Assembly (NCBI RefSeq): GCF_016919005.1 | Contig: NZ_JAFFQE010000001.1 | Span: 1-64,000, forward strand | Source of the DNA: Desulfopila inferna | Lineage (GTDB): Bacteria; Desulfobacterota; Desulfobulbia; Desulfobulbales; Desulfocapsaceae | Length of the DNA stretch: 64,000 nucleotides | Direction: 5' to 3' | Part shown: one piece after another, positions 36,239 to 45,034 of the stretch | How positions within the stretch are numbered: position 1 is the stretch's first letter | Layout: each line of letters begins with the position of its first letter | The notes under the pieces: model-generated | Told to the model about the DNA's origin: nothing | The model's database searches: none | What the model saw: the letters and a program-made list of their open reading frames with translations, nothing else | Translations under genes and position numbers: made by a program

Positions 36239-37423
36239 ATGAAGAATGTGTTTGCAGATCGCATGGCTGCTGTTCCCAAATCATTTATCCGCGAGATATT
36301 GAAAATCTCCCTTGATCCTGAAATCATATCTTTCGCCGGCGGCCTGCCCAATAAAGATCTGTTTCCAACAGCAGCGCTGCAGGCGGCAAGTGCAAAGGTT
36401 TTCCAGATCTATGGAAGTGACTGCCTTCAATATGCAGGCTCCGAAGGAAGTCTCGGCCTGCGCGAATTGATAGCTCTTCGATATAAAGAGAAAAAAAACA
36501 TTGATGTAAGCCCAAAAAATATCCTTATTCTCAATGGCGCACAGCAGGGGCTCGATCTGCTTGGTAAGGTTTTTTTGAACAAGGGAGACGGGATGGTTGT
36601 GGAGGAACCGGGGTATCTTGGTGCTCTTCAGGCATTCACGGTCTATCAGCCCGATTTTCGTCCATTTGGAGTGAATGAGAAGGGTGTAGATATGGTTCGA
36701 TTCCGGGAAGGTGTGGCAATGGCCGATTCCAAGCTTGTTTATGTCGTGCCGAATTTTCAGAATCCTTCGGGTATCAGCTATTCGGAGACGGACCGGGAGC
36801 AGATGTGTAAGTACATGCGGGCCGGAAACGCTATATTGATAGAAGACGATCCCTATGGTGAGCTGCGTTTCCAGGGAGAAGCCATACCGTCATTTTACCA
36901 TTACCTGCCCGAGCAGACCGTTCTGCTGGGTTCATTTTCCAAAACCGTGATCCCGGGTTTTCGGATCGGTTGGATCGTTGCTCCGGATGATATTATGGAG
37001 AAGGTGTTAATCGCCAAACAGGCAGCTGACCTGCATACCTGCCATTTCACGCAATATATTTTTTATCATTATCTTCTGGAAAATGATGTGGATGAACATA
37101 TTCAAAAAATAATCGAATCGTATGGCAGACAGTGCCGGGCTATGATAGCGGGCATGGAAAAACATCTGCCGGAGTCTATTACTTTTACCCGTCCGGAAGG
37201 CGGCATGTTTCTCTGGGGGAAGCTTCCCGAGGGGTTCAGTTCCATGGATCTGTTCAATTATGCAGTGGAGGAGAGGGTGGTTTTCGTTCCCGGAGCACCT
37301 TTTTACGTCAAGGGCGATAACCCGCAGACTTTTCGACTGAGCTTTTCCTGTGTGGATGAGGCGACCATTGAGGAGGGGATGCTCCGTCTCAGCAGGGCTG
37401 CCACCAGGCTCTTTGCCGACTAA
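36239..37423 (+). CDS. PLP-dependent aminotransferase, class I/II (LysN / 2-aminoadipate type)
   Basis: A 394-residue fold-type I aminotransferase. It has FAGGLPNKDLFP near the N-terminus, the Tyr and Asp cofactor contacts in PNFQNPSG and DDPYGELRF, and the PLP lysine in LGSFSKTVIPGFRIGW. The pattern resembles MocR C-terminal domains and archaeal LysN or aromatic aminotransferases; the amino-acid substrate is uncertain. AGAAAGGAA precedes the ATG. It is convergent with folE2. Confidence 0.88.
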   Translation: MKNVFADRMAAVPKSFIREILKISLDPEIISFAGGLPNKDLFPTAALQAASAKVFQIYGSDCLQYAGSEGSLGLRELIALRYKEKKNIDVSPKNILILNGAQQGLDLLGKVFLNKGDGMVVEEPGYLGALQAFTVYQPDFRPFGVNEKGVDMVRFREGVAMADSKLVYVVPNFQNPSGISYSETDREQMCKYMRAGNAILIEDDPYGELRFQGEAIPSFYHYLPEQTVLLGSFSKTVIPGFRIGWIVAPDDIMEKVLIAKQAADLHTCHFTQYIFYHYLLENDVDEHIQKIIESYGRQCRAMIAGMEKHLPESITFTRPEGGMFLWGKLPEGFSSMDLFNYAVEERVVFVPGAPFYVKGDNPQTFRLSFSCVDEATIEEGMLRLSRAATRLFAD

Positions 37424-37473
37424 GTCGGGAAATTTCACCTCTCTGCTGCTGTTGCCGGGGCGCAGGCGTGATC

Positions 37474-38217
37474 TCAGCGCATTTCATTGCTGTCAACATA
37501 GGCATAAGCGCTATGTTTATGGATCGATTCAAAACTTTCCACGCTAGCTGAAAACCAAGTGATATCGGGGTGGTCCAAGGCTGAGACTGCTACCTTGCGC
37601 ACGACATCCTCTACAAACATGGGATTTTTGTAGGCCTGCTCGGTCACGTATTTTTCATCCGGTCTCTTCAGCAGAGAATATACTTCACATGATGCTGACT
37701 TTTCAATCATTTCGACAAGATCTTCAACCCAGATGAATTTGGAGAATCTGACGTTGAGGCAGACTTCGGCACGTTGATTGTGTGCACCCGCTTCACTGAT
37801 TTCCTTGGAACAGGGACAGAGAGTTGTGACCGGTACACAGACAGAGAGGGTAAAATCGCTGGTGGATCCGCAGGTACCAGTAAAAGTGCAACGATACTCC
37901 ATCAACCCTTTGGTTTCAGTAACCGGGGCCTTCTTCTCGATAAAATACGGAAAAATCATCTCCAGTTCGGCGCTTTTTGCATCGAGTGCCTGCTTGACGT
38001 CGTCCAGTATTTTGGAAAAGTTGGTGTAGGTGATATCTTCCAGGTATTTATTGAGTACAGAGGTGAAAATAGAGAGACAGCTCTCCCTGCGTTTGCCGGG
38101 AATATTTACCCGTAAGGCCATGGTTGCTACGGTGTTTTGAAGCCCGCCGTCCCGTTCGCGAACTTTGACGGGGAGTTGGATATCCTTTATGCCGACAACC
38201 TGTATTTGAGCTGACAT
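37474..38217 (-). CDS. folE2: GTP cyclohydrolase IB (FolE2)
   Basis: Converts GTP to 7,8-dihydroneopterin triphosphate, for folate and queuosine-type modified bases. The 247-residue product shows FolE2-family blocks: the N-terminal DIQLPVKVRERDG, the metal-binding PCSKEISEAGAHNQRA region with its Cys, and a Glu/His-rich C-terminus (ASVESFESIHKHSAYA). FolE2 replaces zinc-dependent FolE and can use other metals. No other folate gene is adjacent. Confidence 0.92.
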   Translation of the reverse strand: MSAQIQVVGIKDIQLPVKVRERDGGLQNTVATMALRVNIPGKRRESCLSIFTSVLNKYLEDITYTNFSKILDDVKQALDAKSAELEMIFPYFIEKKAPVTETKGLMEYRCTFTGTCGSTSDFTLSVCVPVTTLCPCSKEISEAGAHNQRAEVCLNVRFSKFIWVEDLVEMIEKSASCEVYSLLKRPDEKYVTEQAYKNPMFVEDVVRKVAVSALDHPDITWFSASVESFESIHKHSAYAYVDSNEMR

Positions 38218-38519
38218 GATTTTATGAAAATGAGGAAGCAGTGATTAATATTTTTTCTCTGGGCCGGAAGCGGTTCAAAGAAATGGACAGTGAAGCCATT
38301 GGTGAATATACTGTGCTCTTTGAGCAAGTAATTGTGTAATACTCTTTTTCGATTGATTCAACAATAATGATTCATAAAAAGACACGGAGGTTGCCGAGTT
38401 GGACTCATTTCGTCCGGGTTTTGATGTAGAATATTTTTTCTGGGCGTTTATGATGGATTCATTGTAATTTGTCGAATTCCTATCTTGAACATGCTGAAGA
38501 GGAAGACCTAAGAGTTGAG
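38218..38519. other. Divergent intergenic region folE2 / Hsp15-like
   Basis: About 300 nt of AT-rich DNA between divergent starts. No RNA gene, repeat or strong promoter pair could be assigned; it should contain promoters for both directions. Confidence 0.35.
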
Positions 38520-38912
38520 ATGAACAATCCGGTTGAAAATATTCGAATTGATAAATGGCTCTGGGCGGCACGATTTTTTAAAACACGGTCCCTGGCTTCA
38601 CAGGCCGTCAACGGCGGCAAGGTGCATCTTAATGGAGCAAGAACAAAATCTTCCAGATTTGTAGCCCCTGGCGACAGGTTGCTGATTACCAAGCAGGAGC
38701 TGGAGTTTGATATCGTTATTTCAGGGCTTTCCAAATACCGTCGTCCGGCTTCCGAGGCCAGGCTGTTGTATGAAGAATCTGCGGAGAGCATTGAACGCCG
38801 TCGGGAGCAGGTAGAATTGCGGAAAATGTATTATGCCGGCCAATCTTCACCTGCAAAAAAGCCCGACAAGCGTGATAGAAGAAAGATTCGGGAATTTATA
38901 CGGAAAAAATAG
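38520..38912 (+). CDS. S4-domain RNA-binding protein, Hsp15-like
   Basis: A 130-residue protein with an N-terminal S4 domain ([21 protein letters not shown], then GGKVHLNG) and a basic C-terminal tail rich in Lys/Arg. E. coli Hsp15 (HslR) binds stalled 50S subunits carrying peptidyl-tRNA. The start at [15 protein letters not shown] fits the family; the frame extends 17 codons further with a poor TTG. It heads the run hsp15-like, purH-N, purN, pyrR, U32. Confidence 0.85.
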   Translation: MNNPVENIRIDKWLWAARFFKTRSLASQAVNGGKVHLNGARTKSSRFVAPGDRLLITKQELEFDIVISGLSKYRRPASEARLLYEESAESIERRREQVELRKMYYAGQSSPAKKPDKRDRRKIREFIRKK

Positions 38913-38920
38913 GAGAAGCT

Positions 38921-39541
38921 ATGAAGAAGATAGAGCGGGCGTTGATCAGCCTTACCGACAAGTCGGGAATCGTGGATTTTGCCGGGCAGTTGAACAGTCT
39001 GGGCGTAGAGATACTTTCCACCGGCGGTACCGCCAAAAAGATGCGAGATGCCGGAGTAGAGGTACGGGATGTCTCAGAGTTTACCGGATTTCCGGAAATG
39101 CTCGACGGCAGAGTCAAGACGCTGCATCCCAAAGTGCATGGCGGAATCCTTAACCAGCGAGGAAATGAAGAACATCGCCGACAATGCAATGAATACTCTA
39201 TTGCCGATATCGATCTTGTGGCCGTGAACCTCTATGCCTTTGAGAAAACCGTTGCCGATCCCAACTGCAGCCTTGCCGATGCCATCGAGAATATCGACAT
39301 CGGCGGACCGACGCTGCTGAGGGCTGCGGCGAAAAATTTTCAGGATGTCACCGTCATCGTTGATCCGGGTGATTATGAGCTGGTGCTGAATGAAATAAAA
39401 AGTGACGGAAATACCACTCTGAAGACCCGGTTTTATCTGGCGACCAAGGTATTTGCCCTGACCTCCCAATATGACACGGCAATTTCCGAATGGCTCGAAT
39501 CGGTTAATGTAGACAACAACGACTACTTCAGAGGAGAATAG
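38921..39541 (+). CDS. purH: IMP cyclohydrolase, stand-alone PurH N-terminal domain
   Basis: A 206-residue MGS-like protein equal to the N-terminal half of bifunctional PurH. It has [40 protein letters not shown] and [16 protein letters not shown], the IMP cyclohydrolase motifs; the AICAR transformylase half is absent. It closes FAICAR to IMP. The transformylase must be elsewhere. This split form is known in some Desulfobacterota. AGGAG lies 5 nt before the ATG, and purN follows after 3 nt. Confidence 0.9.
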   Translation: MKKIERALISLTDKSGIVDFAGQLNSLGVEILSTGGTAKKMRDAGVEVRDVSEFTGFPEMLDGRVKTLHPKVHGGILNQRGNEEHRRQCNEYSIADIDLVAVNLYAFEKTVADPNCSLADAIENIDIGGPTLLRAAAKNFQDVTVIVDPGDYELVLNEIKSDGNTTLKTRFYLATKVFALTSQYDTAISEWLESVNVDNNDYFRGE

Positions 39542-39544
39542 ACG

Positions 39545-40126
39545 ATGCTCAAAATGGCGGTCCTCCTTTCAGGAAGCGGCAGAACCCTGGATAATTTTCA
39601 CGAGAAGATTGAAGCAGGCAGTTTGCAGGCGGAAATTCAGACCGTGGTTTCCAATGTTGCCGATGCACTTGGTCTGGAGAAGGCCAGGAAATATGGCTAT
39701 CCTGCATTTTTTTGCGAAGGAAGCGAGGCAACTAATAATATTCTTGCTGATTATGATATCGATGTAATTTGTCTTGCCGGCTATCTCAAGCTCTACACTC
39801 CACCGCAAACGCTGCAAAAGTCGGTAATTAATATTCATCCCTCTCTGATTCCTTCATTTTGCGGTCAAGGATATTATGGATCCAGTGTGCATAGGGCTGT
39901 TAAGGAAAGAGGCTGCATGGTAAGCGGCTGTACAGTGCATTTTGCCAATGAAATATATGATGAAGGCCCTATCATCCTGCAAAAATGCGTGGAACTCGGC
40001 TACGACGATTCCGTGGATACAATTGCTTCGAAGGTATTTGATGCAGAATGCGAGGCCTTCCCGGAAGCAATAAACAGGGTAAATGAAAAGGGTGTCGAAT
40101 TTTTTTGGCAGCGGGTGGTGAAGTGA
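39545..40126 (+). CDS. purN: Phosphoribosylglycinamide formyltransferase
   Basis: Transfers formyl from 10-formyl-THF to GAR in purine synthesis. The 193-residue protein has the N-terminal VLLSGSGRTLDNF loop and the catalytic triad context: NIHPSLIPSF (Asn, His) and the Asp in YDEGPII. The usual family G-P-G before the YYG segment is altered to FCGQGYYG. It ends in a GTGA overlap with pyrR. Confidence 0.92.
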   Translation: MLKMAVLLSGSGRTLDNFHEKIEAGSLQAEIQTVVSNVADALGLEKARKYGYPAFFCEGSEATNNILADYDIDVICLAGYLKLYTPPQTLQKSVINIHPSLIPSFCGQGYYGSSVHRAVKERGCMVSGCTVHFANEIYDEGPIILQKCVELGYDDSVDTIASKVFDAECEAFPEAINRVNEKGVEFFWQRVVK

Positions 40127-40656
40127 CTGAGACACAGACAATAATGACAGGTGATGATATTACCCTGGCCCTGCGGCGAATCGCACTGCAGATACTGGAA
40201 AAGAATCATACTGCCAGGCGACTGGCTGTTGTGGGCATTCACACCTGTGGCGTCTTTCTTGCTGATCGTCTCGTCCGGCTTATTGAAGATATCAGCGGCG
40301 GCCCGGTGGATTCCGGGAGCCTTGATATCACTCTTTACAGGGATGACTGGAGCTTGATAACGCAGAGTCCCGTGGTAAAAACCACCGACATCGTTTTTTC
40401 GGTGGAAGGGGTCAACCTGATACTGGTTGACGATGTGATTTTTACAGGCCGGACAATACGGGCGGCCATGGATGCCATCATGGATTACGGCAGGCCGAAC
40501 TCCATTCAATTAGCTTCACTGGTGGACCGCGGCGGCCGCGAGCTTCCTATCCAGCCGGACTATACCGGACTCGTCACCAGCGTGCGTCCCAATGAACGTA
40601 TTCAGGTCCTACTGAGCGAGCAGGATAATGAAGATCGGGTAATTATTGAAAGCTGA
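40123..40656 (+). CDS. pyrR: PyrR bifunctional regulator / uracil phosphoribosyltransferase
   Basis: A 177-residue PRTase-fold protein. The PRPP-binding motif is LILVDDVIFTGRTIRAAMDA and the N-terminal GIHTCGVFLADRL is typical of PyrR. In Gram-positives it attenuates pyr mRNA; in other phyla the activity may be UPRTase. The GTG start overlaps the purN stop (GTGA) and has GGTGG upstream; an ATG 21 nt later is an alternative. No pyr biosynthesis gene or PyrR-binding leader is near. Confidence 0.88.
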   Translation: MTETQTIMTGDDITLALRRIALQILEKNHTARRLAVVGIHTCGVFLADRLVRLIEDISGGPVDSGSLDITLYRDDWSLITQSPVVKTTDIVFSVEGVNLILVDDVIFTGRTIRAAMDAIMDYGRPNSIQLASLVDRGGRELPIQPDYTGLVTSVRPNERIQVLLSEQDNEDRVIIES

Positions 40657-40657
40657 T

Positions 40658-42871
40658 ATGGAACTTTTAGCTCCCGCAGGAAATATCGAGAATTTCCATG
40701 CAGCCCTGCTGGCCGGTGCCGACGCTGTTTATGTGGGTGCGCCAGGAATAAACGCCAGAAATCTCAGCAGAGACCTCTCCTTAGAGGAGATCTGGGCGAT
40801 GATCGACTTTGCCCACCAGAAGGGCAAAAAGGTCTTTCTCGCCGCAAACAGCCTTATTCTCGAGCGAGAACTACCCACTCTGATAGAAACCCTTGCCCTA
40901 GTGGAAAAAATGCAGCCCGATGCCCTGATCGTTCAGGACTTCGGCCTGATGCAGCTTATCCGCCATCATTTTCCCGATCTGACCATGTATGGCTCCACTC
41001 TGATGGGCGCAAGCAGCAGTGAAAGTGTCAAGGCACTTGGTGCGATGGGATGTAAGCGGGTGGTACTTGCCCGGGAACTCACCTTGAAGGAAATCTATGA
41101 CATTCGCCGAAAGACGGAGATTGATCTGGAGATATTTATCCATGGAGCGATGTGCTACTCCTATTCGGGCTTATGTCTTTTTTCCTCATTCCTGGGAGGG
41201 AAAAGCGGATTGCGCGGACGATGCGTTCAGCCCTGCCGCAGAGCCTATAGCTGGAGAGGCCAGGGTGGGAAAAAGAAGGGCGGCAGAGGAGGAGGCGGCA
41301 GTTATATCTTTTCCATGAATGATCTGGCCGGCTTTGAGGCTGTCGCCCAACTGAAGGAAATGGGAATTTCTTCGCTGAAAATTGAGGGCAGACTTCGCTC
41401 AGCGAATTATGTCAGCAAAATTGTCGAAGCCTACAGGCTGGTCATTGATGCCAATGATTCAGAACGACACCGGGCCATAGCAACCGCGACAAAACTGGCG
41501 GATGAAGCCATGGGACGGAAAACTTCGTCGGGATATTTTTTCTCTCCACAACCGCAGGAGGCCATTACTCCTCAGCATTCCGGTAATATGGGCCTTCATC
41601 TGGGATCATTCTTTTCAATCGGGTATAAAAAGGGATCGCTGCTGGGCAAGATTAAGCTCAAATATCCCTTGAATATCGGTGACCGGCTGCGCCTTCATAT
41701 CGAATCCAGCGGCGAGAGAAAAGCATTCACCGTGCATCAAATGCTGCTTGACGGTAAAGAAGCCGAATCGGCACCATCCGGAGGCAATGTGCAGATTTTT
41801 CTGCCGGAGGATCAGGAGGCGATAGAAACCAGCAGAGTAGAACTATTCAAGCTTGATGAAAAGAAGAGTTCTACACCTCAAGTTGGCTTCCATGAAGCGA
41901 TTGTGAGATTCAGGAAGAAATTCGAACAGATACGCGGTCAGCAGAAAAACGCAGTTCGTGGTTTGCAGCGCCACATTTTGCCGACCGAGCAAATAGCTGC
42001 CAGCCCTGATCCCCTGATGTCGGGGGGAAAAGGGAAAAAGGGCATAACCCGCAGTAACACACCTGATTTGTGGCTCAGGGTCGAATCCGATAAACTGGTT
42101 ACCGGGAAGCTTCCCTTTCGGGCCGATGTCTTTTTGCTGAGCTTTGATAAAAGAATGCTGAGCCAGTCGGCAAATATCAAGAGATTTCTCGGCAAGAGGA
42201 GCCGCAATGTAGTATGGGCGCTGCCTCCGGTGATGTGGGAGAAAGATATCGCCAGATACCGCAAGCAGATCAGTCTGCTTATTCGATCCGGCTTTCGTAG
42301 TTTTCAGCTGGGCCATATCAGCCAGACGCGTCTTTTCGGAAGAGAAAGGGTTCATCTCTATGGCGACTATACTCTCAACCTGGCCAACAGCCAGGCGCTT
42401 TCCGCTGCTTCCGCTGTGGGGCTCGAGGGGACACAGGTTGCCGTGGAAATGGATCGCACCGCTCTGGCCGTGCTCATACGAAACCATAAAAATCGTACCG
42501 CAGAGACAGGGGCCAGGGCGGTCGGCCATCGCAAGATACGGCTGGGGTTAACGGTATATGGCGCTTTGCCGCTCTTTACTTCCCGTCTGAACAGCCAACA
42601 TTTCCAGTTCAATAAAAATCTTGTCAGTCCCAAGAATGAGGAATTTTATTTAACCAAGAAGGATGGCATGGTGGCCACCGTACCAACCCGTCCGTTTTCG
42701 CTGTTGGGATATCTTCCCGAACTGCAGGATATGGGACTGGATTACGTGGTAATCGACACTACTTCCCAGCGCATGGGAGAAAAGGAGCTGAAAGAGTTGG
42801 CGGACAGAATCTCCGGGACCGGAAAATTCCGCAAACTTCCCACCTTTAATTATCTGGGGAAACTGGAATAA
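40658..42871 (+). CDS. U32-family peptidase / RlhA-like protein
   Basis: A 737-residue U32 protein. The N-terminal barrel has ELLAPAGNIENFHAALLAGADAVYVG, and the family signature FIHGAMCYSYSGLC with the nearby RGRCVQPCRR gives the cysteine set that binds an Fe-S cluster in characterised members. Relatives take part in tRNA or 23S rRNA hydroxylation (TrhP, RlhA) or ubiquinone synthesis (UbiU/V). The C-terminal half is the long form with DUF3656-like regions, closest to RlhA. It starts 1 nt after the pyrR stop, so it is coupled to the purine run. A Gly/Lys-rich linker lies near 205-220. Confidence 0.85.
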   Translation: MELLAPAGNIENFHAALLAGADAVYVGAPGINARNLSRDLSLEEIWAMIDFAHQKGKKVFLAANSLILERELPTLIETLALVEKMQPDALIVQDFGLMQLIRHHFPDLTMYGSTLMGASSSESVKALGAMGCKRVVLARELTLKEIYDIRRKTEIDLEIFIHGAMCYSYSGLCLFSSFLGGKSGLRGRCVQPCRRAYSWRGQGGKKKGGRGGGGSYIFSMNDLAGFEAVAQLKEMGISSLKIEGRLRSANYVSKIVEAYRLVIDANDSERHRAIATATKLADEAMGRKTSSGYFFSPQPQEAITPQHSGNMGLHLGSFFSIGYKKGSLLGKIKLKYPLNIGDRLRLHIESSGERKAFTVHQMLLDGKEAESAPSGGNVQIFLPEDQEAIETSRVELFKLDEKKSSTPQVGFHEAIVRFRKKFEQIRGQQKNAVRGLQRHILPTEQIAASPDPLMSGGKGKKGITRSNTPDLWLRVESDKLVTGKLPFRADVFLLSFDKRMLSQSANIKRFLGKRSRNVVWALPPVMWEKDIARYRKQISLLIRSGFRSFQLGHISQTRLFGRERVHLYGDYTLNLANSQALSAASAVGLEGTQVAVEMDRTALAVLIRNHKNRTAETGARAVGHRKIRLGLTVYGALPLFTSRLNSQHFQFNKNLVSPKNEEFYLTKKDGMVATVPTRPFSLLGYLPELQDMGLDYVVIDTTSQRMGEKELKELADRISGTGKFRKLPTFNYLGKLE

Positions 42872-42881
42872 GTTTCCCTGA

Positions 42882-43982
42882 CTAATTCGTCGGTCTGGGC
42901 TTAACTTCATCCAGACGGCGCATCCCTTCCATGAGCAATTTCATAAAATAGCCGATCTCGGGAGTTTCAAACTCTTCGGGAGGGATTCCCGGAGTGAAAC
43001 GAAACCTCCCACCGTATTCTTTGAGAATTTCGTAAAAAGCAGACTCGCCGCTGAGTTCAGCGTATTTGGCCTTGATCAGAGAACCTTGCCGGAAAGAGAA
43101 GCGCGCTGTTCCCTTGGAAAGTTCATTGATTGTAAGGATTCCTGTCTTGCAATTCATGTTAAGCGTCTGAAAAAGAGCTTCAGCCGGAATGTCGGAAAGG
43201 TTGCCTATCATTCCCGAAGAGAGATCGGCTGCTCGAATTGTATTGGATTTATTGAGCCTGTTTGCCATGATTCGTGAAAAATAGAGTTGAACCGTCGGAT
43301 ACCGATCAATGATTTTTGTGAAGTTGTCCCGATCTATATAGAGGATGGAAGCTGGTTCCTTTACCTGAATCGTGGCGCTGACCCGTTCATTGCAGATCAG
43401 ACTCATTTCACCGAAAACATCTCCTTTTGAGAGGGTAGAGATGGCGATTCCGCCTTCATTGAGGACGCTGACGCTTCCTGATGCAATGATAAAAAAATTG
43501 CCCCCGACTTCACCTTTGCGAATAATGATGTCTCCGCTCTTGAAGGTCTTCATCCGGAAGTATTGCATTACCTTGTCGAGATTATTCTGATCTATGCTCT
43601 TGAAGAAGGCGAAGCCGCTGAGAAGATTCATCATCGAGGCCAGTTCATCGGAGAGAATGGCATCATTATCCTCCAGGGAAAATAAATCATCCTTGTTATG
43701 CTCCAGCCGGATGGAGCCGGTGCAGCCGCTGCAGTTAATCATGCAGACCGGAATCTTGTCACCCCGTTCGTATTGAATGATAAGGCGGGTAAGGTCGGCA
43801 TTGAGAATTTTACAGCTCTTTCTTTCATACGGAGTGTGCACCACAGATGTGGTAATGTAGGAATTATCCTCATCGCTCTTCATGGCGATGGCAATTCCGG
43901 TAACACAGAAAGTATCGCCATAATTGAAATGGGGACATTTTCTGTTTTCTACAACTCTGAATTTAACTTCAGGAAAACCCAT
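42882..43982 (-). CDS. Cys-rich N-domain, cyclic nucleotide-binding domain and PATAN/DUF4388 protein
   Basis: A 366-residue cytoplasmic signalling protein with three parts. Residues about 1-100 are Cys-rich (CPHFNYGDTF, RKSCKIL, CMINCSGCTGS), resembling TIGR04076-type proteins and possibly binding a metal. Residues about 115-240 form a cNMP-binding fold (GEVGGNFFIIASGSVSV, KGDVFGEMSLICNERVSATIQ). Residues about 260-355 match DUF4388/PATAN (MNCKTGILTI, ARFSFRQGSLIKAKY). There is no helix-turn-helix, so it is not a classical Crp regulator. Its ligand is unknown. It is convergent with the U32 gene. Confidence 0.75.
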   Translation of the reverse strand: MGFPEVKFRVVENRKCPHFNYGDTFCVTGIAIAMKSDEDNSYITTSVVHTPYERKSCKILNADLTRLIIQYERGDKIPVCMINCSGCTGSIRLEHNKDDLFSLEDNDAILSDELASMMNLLSGFAFFKSIDQNNLDKVMQYFRMKTFKSGDIIIRKGEVGGNFFIIASGSVSVLNEGGIAISTLSKGDVFGEMSLICNERVSATIQVKEPASILYIDRDNFTKIIDRYPTVQLYFSRIMANRLNKSNTIRAADLSSGMIGNLSDIPAEALFQTLNMNCKTGILTINELSKGTARFSFRQGSLIKAKYAELSGESAFYEILKEYGGRFRFTPGIPPEEFETPEIGYFMKLLMEGMRRLDEVKPRPTN

Positions 43983-44349
43983 TGATAGACTTCTTCCGAG
44001 TAATATCTTTATCTTAAGTATACAACACTGTCGAATCGATTTTGCTGACTAATCAATCTCCTGTGTCTTCTCCGCGATAATTTTATGTTCATATCTCTTA
44101 AAATACATGGAATCGACAGTTTTCGCACCTCAGATTATCTAATAAAATTCTGTTAAACTTGGAAAAGTCTCGATCTACGTCGTCGTAGATCTGAAAAGGC
44201 AGTTAGTCGTACCAGATGAACCGGCGAATCATGGTTTCCGATACAACGGCTGGTATGGCGAATTTTGGCAGGGTTCTTCTCGATAATTTCGATTATATTT
44301 CAGTGATCAGCAAACGTCTTGAAAAAACATCATGATCTCAGGAAAGATG
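43983..44349. other. Gap upstream of rpsT
   Basis: This AT-rich stretch holds an 8-bp perfect stem-loop (gatctacg/cgtagatc, 44172-44191) without a clear U-tract and one 39-codon frame (44215-44334) without a ribosome-binding site. I see no gene that can be supported. Confidence 0.35.
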
Positions 44350-44378
44350 TTGACTTAAGAGCATTACTGCATTATATG
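44350..44378 (+). promoter_or_regulatory. Candidate rpsT promoter
   Basis: TTGACT, a 17-nt spacer and TATATG, about 130 nt before the rpsT start. A second weaker TTGACA lies at about 44415 with poor spacing. Confidence 0.5.
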
Positions 44379-44511
44379 TTTCTATCTTTGTTATCTGTCT
44401 ATTATCGAAAAGATTGACAGCGTGTCTTATGTTTTAACGTATTTCTACATACAAGATTTCCGGAAAAACCGGATGCACTATATGAGAGTAATTCAGAGGA
44501 GGAATTAATTC

Positions 44512-44784
44512 GTGGCCAATCATAAATCTGCAGAGAAAAGGAACCGCCAATCCCAGATCCGGCGTTTGAGAAATCGGATCAATAAAACCAAAATGAAAAA
44601 TGCGATACGGAAAGTTAATGAAGCCGTTGAAGCAGGTTCTGCAGAGGAGGCAAAGGTGGCTTTGCAGGCAGCTATCCCGGTTATTGCCAAAACAGCATCT
44701 AAAGGAACAATTCACAGACGGAACGGTTCCCGGAAAATCTCTCGACTCTCTAAGCGTGTAAATAAGCTGGAAGCAACCGCATAA
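44512..44784 (+). CDS. rpsT: 30S ribosomal protein S20
   Basis: A 90-residue, very basic, all-helical primary 16S rRNA-binding protein. It opens with ANHKSAEKRNRQSQIRRLRNR and ends with the S20 pattern KGTIHRRNGSRKISRLSKRVN. The start is GTG, backed by AGAGGAGG 8 nt upstream; a non-AUG start is common for rpsT and related to its autocontrol in E. coli. It is monocistronic, with its own promoter candidate and a strong terminator. Confidence 0.96.
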   Translation: MANHKSAEKRNRQSQIRRLRNRINKTKMKNAIRKVNEAVEAGSAEEAKVALQAAIPVIAKTASKGTIHRRNGSRKISRLSKRVNKLEATA

Positions 44785-44854
44785 CAACAGAGACAAGCAT
44801 AATAGAAGAATGGGCATCCTGTGATTTGCTCCGTTCTTCCTGATGATTATGAAA

Positions 44855-44892
44855 GGGGATGAAAACTACGGTTTTTCATCCCCTTTTTTTCT
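44855..44892 (+). terminator. rpsT terminator
   Basis: An 11-bp stem (ggggatgaaaa / ttttcatcccc) with a 7-nt loop is followed by seven T, C and TTT. It lies 70 nt after the rpsT stop. Confidence 0.85.
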
Positions 44893-45034
44893 TTAAATCG
44901 GCAAAGCCTTTCCCCTTATAAAATGTTGCAGCCATTCGCCGAGATCGTTTTCCTGGAAATGTGGTAATTCTTAAAAAACGTGGTATGTTGAGGTCTATCA
45001 ATGGAACATTATACAATCACTATTCAATACTAAG

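Noticed and set aside
36051-36242. 63-codon frame ending in an ATGA overlap with the aminotransferase
   Set aside because: No ribosome-binding site and no protein-like pattern; the overlap is probably chance because the aminotransferase has its own Shine-Dalgarno.
44215-44334. 39-codon frame upstream of rpsT
   Set aside because: No ribosome-binding site and no family; kept only as a note in the gap entry.
44893-45034. trp attenuator or leader peptide
   Set aside because: No run of Trp codons and no paired terminator/antiterminator after the rpsT terminator.
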